Shown here: positions 48,586-59,629 of the stretch, one piece after another | Layout of the letters: the number at the start of each line of letters is the position of its first letter | Position numbering within the stretch: position 1 is the first letter of the stretch | Assembly (NCBI GenBank): GCA_947044405.1 | Contig: CAMRHE010000358.1 | Span: forward strand, 744,001 to 808,000 | Source of the DNA: Leptodactylus fallax | Lineage: Eukaryota; Chordata; Amphibia; Anura; Leptodactylidae | Reading direction: 5' to 3' | DNA length: 64,000 bases | The notes under the pieces: generated by a model | The model's input: the letters and a program-made list of their open reading frames with translations, nothing else | Told to the model about the DNA's origin: nothing | The model's database searches: none | Position numbers and translations under genes: made by a program

Positions 48586-49085
48586 TTCAGGAAATTTTGT
48601 CTACAGTCTCCACACCGCACAACCCCTTCTGTGCCATTATTGGAGAAATCTGTGAGACCTCCAGCATGCACTGGGCAAAAATGTTTTGACACATTAGAGG
48701 GATTATTGGCATCTTGGTTACCAAAAACATATTCTCGAATCGTGGTTTTAAATTCTTTAGTGGTTAATCCAATATATCCTTTATTACAGAGGGTACATGA
48801 GGCTTGATAAACCACATAGCTACTAATACAGTTTATAAACTGTTTTATTCTGGGTCCCCTGTTGTCAACAATGACTACTATTATTATAGTCTTCAATATA
48901 TCTTCGCAGCAAGAACATTCAAAATGACTACATCTGTAACAAAAAAATATTTCAATATAACTATATTCTATGTGAAGTGTGAAGTGGTTAACCTTGCTAA
49001 AAATACAACCATATAGAATAGATTTTTTTTTTTTATTTCCTGGTACAAAATCTTCAACTCTCTTGATGCGTGTCACAAAGGGCAT
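48576..49085 (-). pseudogene. Penelope-like retroelement, GIY-YIG endonuclease part
   Basis: A 169-codon minus-strand frame. The C-terminal half reads VVYQASCTLCNKGYIGLTT then IREYVFG and NVSKHF, matching the layout of the GIY-YIG endonuclease that ends Penelope-like element proteins. Upstream, cysteine pairs (CYRCSHFECSCC) resemble the zinc-binding linker found before it. In complete elements a reverse transcriptase precedes this, and none is visible here. The frame ends where a family B MITE begins. The canonical GIY is changed to VVY and YIG is kept. It is a decayed fragment. Confidence 0.72.
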
Positions 49086-50489
49086 CCATCATCTTCTTGC
49101 AACATAAATGCAGTAGGTATATGATAATAATATGTTACTCTACCTGGTGGAATTCTTTACTGTAAGTTTACTGTAAGAGATTCTGACCAGGCTCTGGGCA
49201 GAATTAAATCAAATCTCTGTTTGCTGTACTCTATTGAATGTCCACTCAGGGTATGACTGTCTATATAATCTACTGCATATCTCCACCTGCTCACATTGGA
49301 AACCTTGTTCTGTAGAGCAGTTGTGTTTAATACAAGTTATTTCACCAATGGGTATACTTTAGTAGCATACAATGCAATAATTCCAAATCCATAAATGGAA
49401 TTGTGACTTTTTTCCCAATTAAGAATAAAGTGCAGGTGGCAAATATAATACAATGGTTGGACTCCTGTACATATCACATCAGATGTCCACACAGTGCTTG
49501 TGCTTTTATTGTAATAACTGTACATCATGCAGGAATGGATTAGCAATATTAAATGTATACCTTCCCTTTCTTGGAGAAACACAAATGTTGGCGAAAGCAG
49601 ATGAACATATAGATGTTAAACATAAAAGGGTTATACTCATAAGGAATAAAGTACCATTGAAATAAAAATGTGCAAATCTACTGTTGCAAAAAATTAGAGC
49701 ACCTGCTATGCCCAACTCATGGTGAATTATTTTTTCTCCTAAACAGGTATCTGCAGGTGTTGGATAATTAACTAAAACCCAGGAGGACATTGTGCATTTT
49801 ATGGCATTGATCAAAGGTATTTACTGTCTGTAAGAGTATGAGCACAGTTTTCCTCATAGATACATCATGTTCTGCAGTATTTCCTAATCATTTAACATAT
49901 TTGACATTCTTCTGAATGTGTAAGTTGATCACATAGCATAGCAAGTTGAATACAACGGGTATTTTAGTCCTACATTGTTCTGACCTACTTACCAAAGAAT
50001 TTAATTAACAATAAGCAAACAATGCTTTGGTCTTTGGTCTCGGTTGTTTTATTCCAGAATTACAATTTCAGAGATAGGCAGGATTGATAGCATTGCCGCT
50101 TTGTTCCTAGTTGATACAAATTTCAACTTCAAACGTTTTATTACATTTTTGCCATTGTTATCAAGGAATTTGATGCTTTAAAGAGGTTATATAAAACTCA
50201 TTTCCAATTGGACACAGTTGCCAGCTCAATGAAAAGGAGGGCATTACCGTCCGTGACCTTCCTTCACACTGCTCATCTTCTTTAGGAGAATAGGTTAGTA
50301 AATCATTAATCTAAATTGTCAGAGAGTTAAATGCAGCAAAAAGCAAACTTGTTTTTTTATATCTCAGAGAATTACATTTGAGGAGAATCTTGGTTTTCAT
50401 GCTTTTTGTTACCTGTCTAATGGGGTGGAGGAAGCAAAGTAACAATGAGTGTGTTTGTTTCTGTTTCAGAAAATTAACTCTTTTACAGT
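49086..50489. other. no gene seen
   Basis: I found no continuation of the Penelope-like frame. 50080-50460 is complex AT-rich sequence without repeat words. Confidence 0.3.
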
Positions 50490-50700
50490 GTTTTTGGATT
50501 TAAGGATTCAGCATTTTCTCATTTTTCATCTCCACATTACAAAATCTCTTGATTTACTTTTTGATCATATGAGGGCTTGTTTTCAACTTTATTCTATGGG
50601 ACAGTCCAATTACCAAATTTATATAGTTTGTGAAATAATTTGTCTTTGTCTTGCAGCATTTTAAGACCATTAACAACAAAAATAAGGGAAAAGGATATAT
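50490..50700 (+). repeat. probable repeat family C fragment
   Basis: Words: tttttgatcatatgagggct, tctatgggacagtccaatt and ccaaatttatatag. Weaker match than other copies. Confidence 0.4.
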
Positions 50701-52219
50701 TACAATTTCCCACATAGCCGGTGCCCAAAATCTCAAACTACAACAGCACACAAGGGTAGCAAAACTTAATGTTTAATTCAAAGAAATTGAATTGAATTAA
50801 ATTTCAATTTTGATCCAATTTCTCTTTTGTGTATCTGTTACTGGTAGGTTCCTGGTGGACCTAGTTGTGATATGTTTGGTTCTGTCTTGTAGGGGCCTAT
50901 GCCGATTATCATAGTGTATTCATGGATATGAGACTATTTTTAAATACTATTTGTTGGTGTTTATGGTGCCTTTTAAAGGGTTTTTTTGAGGTTTTTTTTT
51001 TTTTTTACAGGTGACAAAAATAAACTGAAATTATTTTTTCTAATTGAGACCACATAAAAATTTCCTACTGTTTTCTGAAATTGTATGATAAACACAGTTT
51101 ATTTTACAATCACTTTGTTACTGCTCCTGATCACTGATCATGTGCCGTTCATTGTGCACATGACTTCAGTTGTTAGCCACACCCACCATGAGCTTGATGT
51201 CATTACCACTGAAAGCAGCATTTTCTAAATTTTATTGACTGCCACAGCAGCCAGGAGGAGGTGGGGGCTGGTCCTGATGACTAGACAAGTCAGCACCTGA
51301 TTCTAAATGATCACAGCAGTGATTAGAGACAGTAGCAGCAGAAACAAGACAAGTAGATAAACATTTTTTATTTTTTTAACTCTTTAAGCCTCTCCCCTGC
51401 CTTAATCCGTGAGTAGTCGGAGGATTCTTTAGACACTAACAGGCACATGTCTGTTTTTCACGTGAATAATAAATTGTGACCCTATGTTTTATATCTAATA
51501 GGATTGATACATTGCAGACCCGTGACCCGTTATGTCTCTGAGTGATATAACGGTCTATGAGCTCTTGGCAATTGCCTCATGAGGGCCCTAAGCACCTCTA
51601 TAAAACTAATTAGATGCCACTTTCAGCATCAACATTGATAAGGACATTTATTTCATCACATCATTGTGTGATGTGGTAAAATAAAGTACCTTAACCCCCT
51701 AAAGTGTACCTAAACCAATATTATTTTAGTCTATTCTGGCCACTATATATATTGTATTCCACATTTTTACAATGCTTTTACAATCTACTTTTTAGTTGTT
51801 TCAGAGCTGATAGGATAAACTAAGCTTATATGATGTCTTAAATACACCACATACAGAAAAAGGGGGAGAATATGTGTTTCTAGATCTTTCTTTCTTTCAC
51901 TCAGAAACACCAGCAGGATCACATAGGACATTATAAAGAAGTGTTGACCAACATTGACGTGAATTAAGTACTTAAGGTAAGGCACAAACATACTGTTTAG
52001 GTGCAAAAGCCTGTGTTTTTGCCCATGTCTATACTGTCGGCTCGGCTCCTGCTTACTCCTTCTACTCCTTTCTATAGACTTCTATTGTAATTGAACAATG
52101 ACACAAAAAGCCAGAATGGTGGACAGTGAGACATTTTTCTTTCAAAAGATACAGTATATTACAGTGTTTGTTACATAGTATTTAATATTTGCTTTATGGA
52201 AAGTTTGATAAAAAGTTTA
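50701..52219. other. no gene seen
   Basis: Unclassified AT-rich sequence with a T-run near 50990-51006. Confidence 0.3.
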
Positions 52220-52470
52220 TGACCATTTAAGGACTGGCCTGTGTTAGCCATATCTAAGACCCATTGTTTTTTTTTTCTCTTTATCGCTGTAGCGATATGG
52301 GAGCTTTGTTTTTTGAGGCATGGCTTGTTACCATGTTGAGGTACATTTAATTTATTGTATGACATTCATTTTTTGGGTGGCAAAGGACAGAAAAAACAGC
52401 AATTCTGCCATTGTTTTTCACATTATCATTTCAATGCCATGCATGATCATACTGTGTTATCTCCAGTCCA
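52220..52470 (+). repeat. repeat family C fragment
   Basis: Words: tttatcgctgtagcgatatg, gacattcattttttgggtgg, caaaggacagaaaaaacagc and aattctgccattgttttt. Same order as at 59.6-60.1 kb. Confidence 0.6.
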
Positions 52471-52844
52471 CATGCCATTGTGTTTTATTCACTATTTTCA
52501 CTTCCAAATATCATAATTTAAGTGACATCTGTTTCATTGTACAATGTAAAGGTAGCCTTCTCAAACACAAGGGTACAAAACAGTGTTTTGATAGCTGGCA
52601 AAAGATAACAAAATGCATAGCATGACACAGTAGTTTCCAAAATGTGGGTAGCGACTGCCGATCGTGAGCCATCAGTATTAAATACGCAGGGGCGCCTCAT
52701 GGTGTAAAGAGGGGGGAGGGTGAGCTATATTCTTTTTTAATCGGCTGCTATTTATTGTATTATTGCAATAGGTAATAGCCAATAATTTACTCAACTGTCC
52801 ACGCTCTTGTCCAAGTACTGTAAAACACTGTGGCCAAATTGAGG
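52471..52844. other. no gene seen
   Basis: This is unclassified sequence between repeat copies. Confidence 0.3.
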
Positions 52845-52990
52845 CATTTTCACAATGTGGGGCCTTGGCCTAAGGCTGAGGTTCCAAGTTGCGGAAAGGC
52901 AGCGGATAAAAAAAGATGGCAGCAAAGTGAATGAGATTCTGGTTAATCTCACCCACACATTGCGGAAAAAAATTGTAAATCAGTGTAAAT
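52845..52990. repeat. two family B MITE ends back to back
   Basis: One copy ends acaatgtggggccttggcct (to about 52876). Another begins at once with ctaaggctgaggttccaagt and tgcggaaaggcagc. Confidence 0.6.
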
Positions 52991-53485
52991 TGGTAAATCT
53001 GTTTGTCAGTCATATTACATGGCCAGGGACGAGACTGGAGTGCAAAAGGAGCTGATATGATGGCGCTATACAAGAAAGCATAATAAATAAATAATAATAA
53101 AGAAAAATAATAAAAGTAATAAAATATGGTTGCAATATGGTTACTTTTTAAATCCAACCAACACTACCAATTCATATATTTCATGCACACATTGAATGTT
53201 TTCACAGATTTCTATATTTTTACATTGATATGAAATTATCTAAATGAAAAAGTCTCAATGAAATGGCATACAATATAATAAGTAAAATACTACCTCCGGT
53301 TCAGTGTTAGTTTTACTTTATAAATCACTCTAGCTAACTGGATTCAATTTTATTTTCTTTGTGTGGATTTAAAGAGAAAACAAGACGACCCCTAAAACAT
53401 CCTAAAATCCAATATTTTACTGGAACATCTCTGCTCGCATAGTTTGTAGCTTACATAATAACAAGAAATCAGATGCAAACAGAAT
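52991..53485. other. no gene seen
   Basis: AT-rich with a short aataataaa cluster at 53080-53120. Confidence 0.3.
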
Positions 53486-53909
53486 ATTCCCCTTACGTCC
53501 GACAGCAGCACAATATGGGGTATCTCTGCCCCTGTGTGTTGTTTAGGACAGTGGAACCTTTAATTAGCACCAAATTTAAGGTGTCTCCTACTGGCCCTAT
53601 AAGAGGGCACCTGAGACCTCCCTCCACTGTGTTTTTTTCTGTCCTGTGTGGGAAAGGTGGACGGAGGTCTCTGGTGACCTCCCGTTGCTAGGGTTTTTTT
53701 TTCCTAAAAAAGCTCCTGGCTTACCTTTTGGGGGTACCTCGGTCCTTTCCTACGTTCCTAAGATCCTCCGGTCCTTCGGGCCTTTTTCTGCCCCGCAGCG
53801 CAGCGTTACCCGGCTCATCGCTCTGCAGGCAGCGCGATCCTGGAAGTAAGCGGGGAACCTCTTCGGCCGGAACCTTTTTCGGTCCTGTGTTCCCCGGGGA
53901 AGGAAGCCT

Positions 53910-54547
53910 TTGCGCACCACCGCGGCCTACTTCCGGTTTTCTCGGAAAAGTGCGGTAAGTTTGAAAAGAGTAGGGGAACTCCAGGCTCTCTCTTCTAGAG
54001 ATCCGTACATTGTGTTTTTTGCAGATAGGGTGCACCCTATTAGATTTTTGCCTGGGTTTAACCCTAAGGTCCCCTCATGCTATAATAGCAATCAGCTAAT
54101 TTCGCTACCAGTGTTTTTCCCCACTCCGACCTCTGAGGAGGAAGAAAAGCTCCACACTTAGATGTGGTAAGGTGTCTGCGGATTTACCTATCCCGCACTC
54201 AACCGTTTAGGAAGGCCGAAAACCTACTAATTAATATGCAGGGTAAAAACAAAGGCCCCAAGGCTTCCAAGCCTACTCTATCCACATGGATCAAGGAGAC
54301 AATTAGGTCTTCCTTCCTTATTCAGGAGTTACTCCCTCCAGTTTTTTCTACGGCCCACTCGACCAGGGCTGTGTCGACTTCTTGGGCTGAGTACCGGTCC
54401 TTACCTTTGGACCACATTTGTGCGGCTGCATCATGGTCATCCCAGTTGACCTTTGTCAAACATTATCGTTTAGACGTCCGCAGTTCCCAGACAACTGCCT
54501 TTGGTCAGACAGTCCTTGACGTTGTAAGGCGAGGAAACCCTCCCTAG
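53910..54547 (+). pseudogene. DIRS-type tyrosine recombinase, C-terminal catalytic part
   Basis: Two frames cover it. 53910-54161 holds DPYIVFFADRV and NQLISLPVFFPTP. 54164-54547 continues with the catalytic region: HSTRAVSTSWAE (the His-x-x-Arg box), AASWSSQLTFVKHYRLDV with the tyrosine expected to attack DNA. The frames part at about 54160, where a one-base length change would account for the stop. DIRS recombinases integrate the circular DNA intermediate without target duplication. This copy is truncated and broken. Confidence 0.85.
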
Positions 54548-54565
54548 GGGAATTACTTGCTATCT

Positions 54566-54652
54566 CCCCATATTGTGCTGCTGTCGGACGTAAGGGGAAT
54601 CGTTGATTGTAATGTCAATCTGTATTCCCTTAGTCCAGACAGCAGCACAAGG
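54566..54652. other. DIRS internal complementary region
   Basis: ccccatattgtgctgctgtc... (54566 on) is the reverse complement of the left terminus at 53486-53520. The next part, cgttgattgtaatgtcaatc (54601 on), is the reverse complement of the right terminus at about 54845-54863. The two lie side by side without a gap. In the accepted model this region templates end completion and circle formation. Confidence 0.88.
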
Positions 54653-54865
54653 CTTCCCTCCCTAGAAGCTTGTTTCCTTTTACTTTATAATTTACACAGT
54701 GGAGGGAGGTCTCAGGTGCCCTCTTATAGGGCCAGTAGGAGGCACCTTAAATTTGGTGCTAATTAAAGGTTCCACCTGTCCTAAACAACACACAGGGGCA
54801 GAGATACCCCATATTGTGCTGCTGTCTGGACTAAGGGAATACAGATTGACATTACAATCAACGAT

Positions 54866-56149
54866 ATTTTAGCACTGGTATCACTAGTGTTGTAAAACAA
54901 TTCTTTAGGGCTGAGAATTTTATTGGAATCTAATGCTTCAAATTTCATGACGTCTTTCAAATGGAAAAAAAAACTCTAAATTTGTAAGATTGGCTAATTG
55001 ATTTACCATTACAGGCAATAAAAGGCAATTTAACAACACGTTGTCCTTTAATAACACATTTACAACCACAGCCATATAACCATAAATGAGAAAAGTAATT
55101 ATTCCGCTACTATTACTGGCAACAGAACTACTGTTTGGATTTTTGTTTCTGCAAATTGAATAACTGTAATAAACCTGTAGCTACTAATGGCATAGGTTAT
55201 GAGGAAGGCCACCTAACTTACGTCTACATAGCTCAGATGGCCTTAGGCCGTAACAAAATGAATTTTTATTAGGCTCTGTAACAAAGAAGTGACAATAAGC
55301 TCCTTATCCCAAGTAAAGCCATTAACAGCTTCCAGAGAACATAACTATAAAAGCCAGAGCTGCCTGTCTTTGTGGATGGAATATTCAAACAGAACCACCT
55401 TTGTTTTACTCTGTTTTGCTAAATTCTTTAGTCCTTGTACAAAATAACATAATTTTGGTAAAGTTCTCAAAACCCCGGGTAGATATTATGAAGTGCTCAA
55501 TAGGGTACAAAACAAAAACAATTATTGAAAAGCACTATTATAAAATAATCCCAAATAGATCCACAGATTCTTTCTGTACCAGGACTTTTTAATAGTTGTT
55601 TGTGTTTCATACTCTATTGAGAACTTTAACATCTGCCCTGAATTTAACCAGAGACTTTCTGCTATGAAATCCATGACTCTAACTTAGCAATAAATTTCAT
55701 ACATCTCAAAATTATTATTGACTCAGTTCTTCTTTATTTATATTGTCACTGCACAAATCCCAGATCAAATAACATTAAAAACAGGGAGCAAAAGGCATGT
55801 CTGCGGTATTGAGGTATCTTCTCCAGTTTTGGGTACTATATCACATTTATTCTGTATATAATTTATTCTGTTTACAGTCTATTCTTAAATGGGTATCTGG
55901 CTTATTAAAATATTGTTAATATAATAGGATTTCCCAATATAAACAACTTACTAATATACATCATGTTAAAATTTGGCGTTGTTTATCTTATTTACATTCA
56001 AGTCATGTGACCACATCTGTGATGTTTTGTTTGCAAGTTCAGTACCCCTCCCTGCAAGCACTGAGGCCTGTGAATGAAACGTCACAGCAACACATGAGCT
56101 GTTGTAAACCAAGTCCCCTCTGTCTCTACTGACCACTCCACTATTCCAG
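54866..56149. other. no gene seen; complex AT-rich sequence
   Basis: 55060-55390 lacks repeat words and contains balanced, non-simple sequence (for example ggccttaggccgtaacaaaa). It is one of the better candidates for conserved noncoding DNA. No open frame with motifs. Confidence 0.3.
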
Positions 56150-56156
56150 ACCATTG

Positions 56157-56841
56157 GGACCGAGCTCAGAAAACCAGTGTAGCAAAATCATCTTCATACA
56201 TGACAATGCACCATCTCATGCAGCAAAGAATACATTTAAGTCATTGGTTATGCTATGGGCATAAAAGGAGAGCAACGCATTGTGTGGCCACCATCCTCCT
56301 CTGACCTTAACCTTATATGGAGAACCTTTGGAGTATCCTCAAGCAAAATATTTATGAGGGTGGGAGACAGTTAATATCAAAACCGCAGCCCTGGGAAGTT
56401 ATTCTGACATCCTGCAAAGAAATTCAAGCAGAAACTATCCAAAAACTCACAAGTTAAATGGATGTAAGAATTGTGAAGGTGATATCAAAGAAGAGGTCCT
56501 ATGTTAACATGCAACTCAGCCTGCTAAGATGTTTTTGATTGAAATAGCTTCTGATTTCAGTAAATGTGACCTCTTAATGCTGCAAATTCAACAAATGACC
56601 ATTTTCAGTTTTTTACAACATATAAAATGTTTAAAAACTCTGTTATGCAGCATAGTTCAGAACAGTAGATTTTAAATTTTTAATTTGTGAAAAAAATGTT
56701 ATCATTGGGAGGTTTGTCCAATAAAATTTGGTTTATGCTCTAACAGTTGAAGATTTGAGCATTGTACTGACTGTAATTTGCATCGAACATTTAGGAAAAT
56801 CAGAGAAAAATATAATTTGCATAAGAATTTGGAGCACGGTG
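56157..56841 (+). mobile_element. Tc1/mariner-type transposon, 3' half
   Basis: Reading across several frames gives HDNAPSHAAKNT followed by a degraded LNPxENLW-like block and a C-terminal tail, the transposase end of a mariner/Tc1 family unlike the four others here. The right terminus is gcataagaatttggagcacg followed by gtg and TA (56842-56843). The left half is missing. No frame is intact. Confidence 0.75.
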
Positions 56842-57009
56842 TATATCAAGAAACCCTCCCTACATATTCTTCCAACAGAGGGCTCAAACTTCACGTGAAT
56901 ATAGCTTTACTTTTGTGATATTTGTTATTTTGTGGTTTGTTCAAGGTCATGACTGTTATTCACAGGTTTTTCATGAGGTTTTCTCAGAAATGACATTTAT
57001 CGCCTATTC

Positions 57010-57228
57010 TCAGCTCAGTAAAAGCTATGGACTACCTCCCCGGCTGTGATGTCAGCACTCTTGTTCTAAATACCAGTATAATCCAGTGATGCCACATTTT
57101 GGCTTGGTAAACTCTTTCAATGTTAAACACAAGAAAGTTGGGCTCTTGAGTAAGGTCATTTATCCTTAGTGAGGGTGCATTTTTTCACTTTTCACATTTT
57201 CTATTGGTAGTCTATTGGTAGTTACTTG
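57010..57228 (+). repeat. direct repeat R1, copy 1
   Basis: It starts ctcagctcagtaaaagctat and runs to ctattggtagttactt. It matches 58772-58980 over about 215 bp with roughly a tenth of positions differing, including agaaagttgggctcttgag. It has no inverted ends and no coding potential. Confidence 0.8.
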
Positions 57229-57587
57229 CATGGAGCTCAAGCTCTATAGTACTTATGAAAATAGTCAAGTAAGGCATTCGACTAACTCTGCCAATTCTAT
57301 AGACTTAAAAACAGCAGAATAAAACAGCTGTGTGTGCATGCTTGGCTGCAGCTCCATTCAAGCTCCTCCTCACTACGGTCATGCAGTGGAGAGGAACAGG
57401 CAGAGGTGGGAAACAGCTGGTTCTCCTCAGTTCTGCCAATCTGGGCGTACATGACATCACACAGTGCACCTGGAGCAGGGGAAGAGCATGGCCGAGGAGC
57501 AAGCAGAGGTAAGTACTTTAATTAAGCACTTTGTGGGTCCACTAAATGAGAGTACATTATATTGTATGGGGGAATATTATACTTGAT

Positions 57588-57825
57588 GGGGCAGCATGGT
57601 GGCTCAGGTGTTAGCACTATGGCTTTGCAGCGCTGGAGTTCTGGGTTCAAATCCAACCAAAGACTACATCTGCAAGGAGTTTGGATGTTTTCTCTGTGTT
57701 TGTGTGGGTTTCCTGACATACTGATAGGGAATTTAGATTGAACCCTATATGAGACAGTGTTGATAAAATCTATAAAGTGCTGTGGAATATGATGGTGCTA
57801 TATATAAGTAAGCAAAATAAATTAC
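57588..57825 (+). mobile_element. tRNA-derived SINE (V-SINE-like)
   Basis: The head is ggggcagcatggtggctcag with box A at 57600-57610 and box B ggttcaaatcc at 57644-57654, the internal promoter of RNA polymerase III. The middle has gtgtttgtgtgggtttcctg. The 3' end (aaagtgctgtggaatatgat, ggtgctatatataa) is the same kind of tail as the L2-like LINE at 12.5 kb, so that LINE type probably mobilised it. There is no tRNA cloverleaf downstream, so it is not a tRNA gene. Confidence 0.88.
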
Positions 57826-57883
57826 TGATAGGGGTCATTATACTGTGTGGAATATAAGGGCATGTTCACATGGCAGAATCTGA

Positions 57884-58252
57884 CCTTAAATGGGTTATCC
57901 ACCTTTTTATTTTTGATAGCCTATCCTTAGGATAGGCCAACAATATTACATCTGCAGAGGTCCCACAGCCAGGACCGCTGCAGGTTAGCTGTTTCAGGAC
58001 AGCACAGTAACCAATAATGTTAACATGTTGGGAGTCGCACTACTGAGTGGTGTGTTTAGGTAAAGCAGCAGTGCACATCGTCCGGCGGGTGAACAGTGGG
58101 ACTTCTGGCATGTTAGCATTACTAGTAGCCACACTGTCTTGGATTAGTTGATCTTCAGGTGTCCTAGCTGTTAGAACTCCGCAGATGTAATATTAATGGC
58201 CTATTGTAATATAGGCATCAATATTAGAAAGGTTGATAACCCATATAGTATA
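57884..58252. repeat. palindromic TTAA-type MITE
   Basis: The left arm (ttaaatgggttatccacctt, aatattacatctgcagaggt) is mirrored on the right (actccgcagatgtaatatta, ggttgataacccatat). The arms are about 75 bp and imperfect. Confidence 0.65.
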
Positions 58253-58771
58253 CAGAACTATAATTTATATTAGTCGGACAGAGAACACTCAGAGTGTTAA
58301 AAATAATTCCTGTTCTTGTAATCTGTTGGGGTCCTAATTATGGGGTCTTCAGTAATCAGATACTAATCACATAACCTGTGGCTAGAACATAAATGCTGAT
58401 TTACCAAAAAAACATTAATGATTATGTTATGATTATGAATTATATTACGATTGATATAATAGTCATATATCAATACATATGCATATTTATGCAAAAACAT
58501 TCTATGAGTAAGAGGATTTCAAACGTATAAGAAAATACAAACAAATATTGCTCATGCAGCCGACTCCCTCCCAGCTGAAATGATTCCATTTCAAGGTATC
58601 CAGAAAGAAGTAGAGACAATGACACTGTGTTGCCCTCGGTATTGGGTATGTGACAGAACATCACCAGTGAGTGATGTGGAGGATATTATGGTGAATGTTG
58701 CAAGTACAATACTTTATAGTTTTTCTTTTACACTTAAAGCCAATTGGTTTTTGTCTGGAATGTTGGGTAAT

Positions 58772-58980
58772 TCCTCAGCTCAGTAAAAGCTATGGGCTAC
58801 CTCCCCCAATGTGATGACAGCACTCTTGTTCTAAATACCAGTGTAATCCAGTGATGCAACGTTTTGGCTTGGTAAACTCTTTCAATGTTAAACAGAAGAA
58901 AGTTGGGCTCTTGAGTAAGGTCATTTATCCTTAGGATTTTTTCCTTGCATTTTTTCACATTTTCTATTGGTAGTTACTTT
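58772..58980 (+). repeat. direct repeat R1, copy 2
   Basis: Second copy of the 57010-57228 repeat in the same orientation, starting cctcagctcagtaaaagcta. It differs by scattered substitutions and a small rearrangement near its end. Confidence 0.8.
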
Positions 58981-59629
58981 CCCATGTTCTGCATTTCTAG
59001 TGACCTCCTTGTAATCTGTAAAAAAGTTGCCAATGCTGTAAACAAACAGTTGAATGTAAATGCACTAATGTGGCCTTGATGTTCTTATTTCATTACACTG
59101 AAAAGCATGAACAGTTTTCAAGATTATGTAAATAACTCTGCTTTATTTGACTGCAAAGCTTCTTAGACAAGATAAAAGACTTACATGAAATTATATCTTG
59201 TAAAGACAGATTTACCTCCTACTATTTCTTTCTGACAGAAAGGATTACATGTAAAATATATGCAGAGGAGCCAAAGCTAATAGGAAAGTTTCTTGGATGT
59301 GTCTAATAAAAAGTTTTTGGGGCATACAGATTAGTTTTTTGTTAAAAGAAAATAGGAAGTGCGGCCATTTCTAATTGGTTACAATTGTCAGTCTTGAGAT
59401 TTGCACAACCAAGTTTTGCTTTAAAGTATGTGAATTGACTCTTCCTTTTCAATAGATGGTAAACATGTTAAAAATGAAATGCAAATTTTCACTTTGCAGG
59501 GAAGAAATTGATTTCCGCATACAAATTGGATTGGAACAGGCAATTCCATCAGACTTTAACCAGCGACCATCAATACTCTCAAAGATATGATAGAATCTCT
59601 CCTGCCACAGATATTTTGCATTTAACTTT
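58981..59629. other. no gene seen
   Basis: AT-rich, unclassified. Confidence 0.3.

Larger units (their letters stand above)
53486..54865 (+). mobile_element. DIRS-like (tyrosine recombinase) retrotransposon, internally deleted
   Basis: The outer arms are inverted repeats: tattccccttacgtccgaca with ggcacctgagacctccctcc on the left, and gagggaggtctcaggtgccc to tgctgctgtctggactaagg on the right. After the recombinase frame, 54566-54652 contains the complement of the extreme left end joined directly to the complement of the extreme right end. Inverted terminal repeats plus this internal complementary region are specific to DIRS elements. The full element (several kb with gag, RT, RNase H and often a methyltransferase) is reduced to 1.38 kb here. 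Only the C-terminal recombinase region remains. Confidence 0.9.

Noticed and set aside
53721..54035. 104-codon minus-strand frame
   Set aside because: It is antisense to the GC-rich leader of the DIRS element and has no motif.
57600..57660. tRNA gene
   Set aside because: Box A and box B are present, but there is no acceptor stem or anticodon arm, and the sequence continues into a SINE body.
57010..58980. LTR retrotransposon bounded by the two direct repeats
   Set aside because: No primer-binding site, polypurine tract, TG...CA ends or coding remnant was found. Kept only as an open question.
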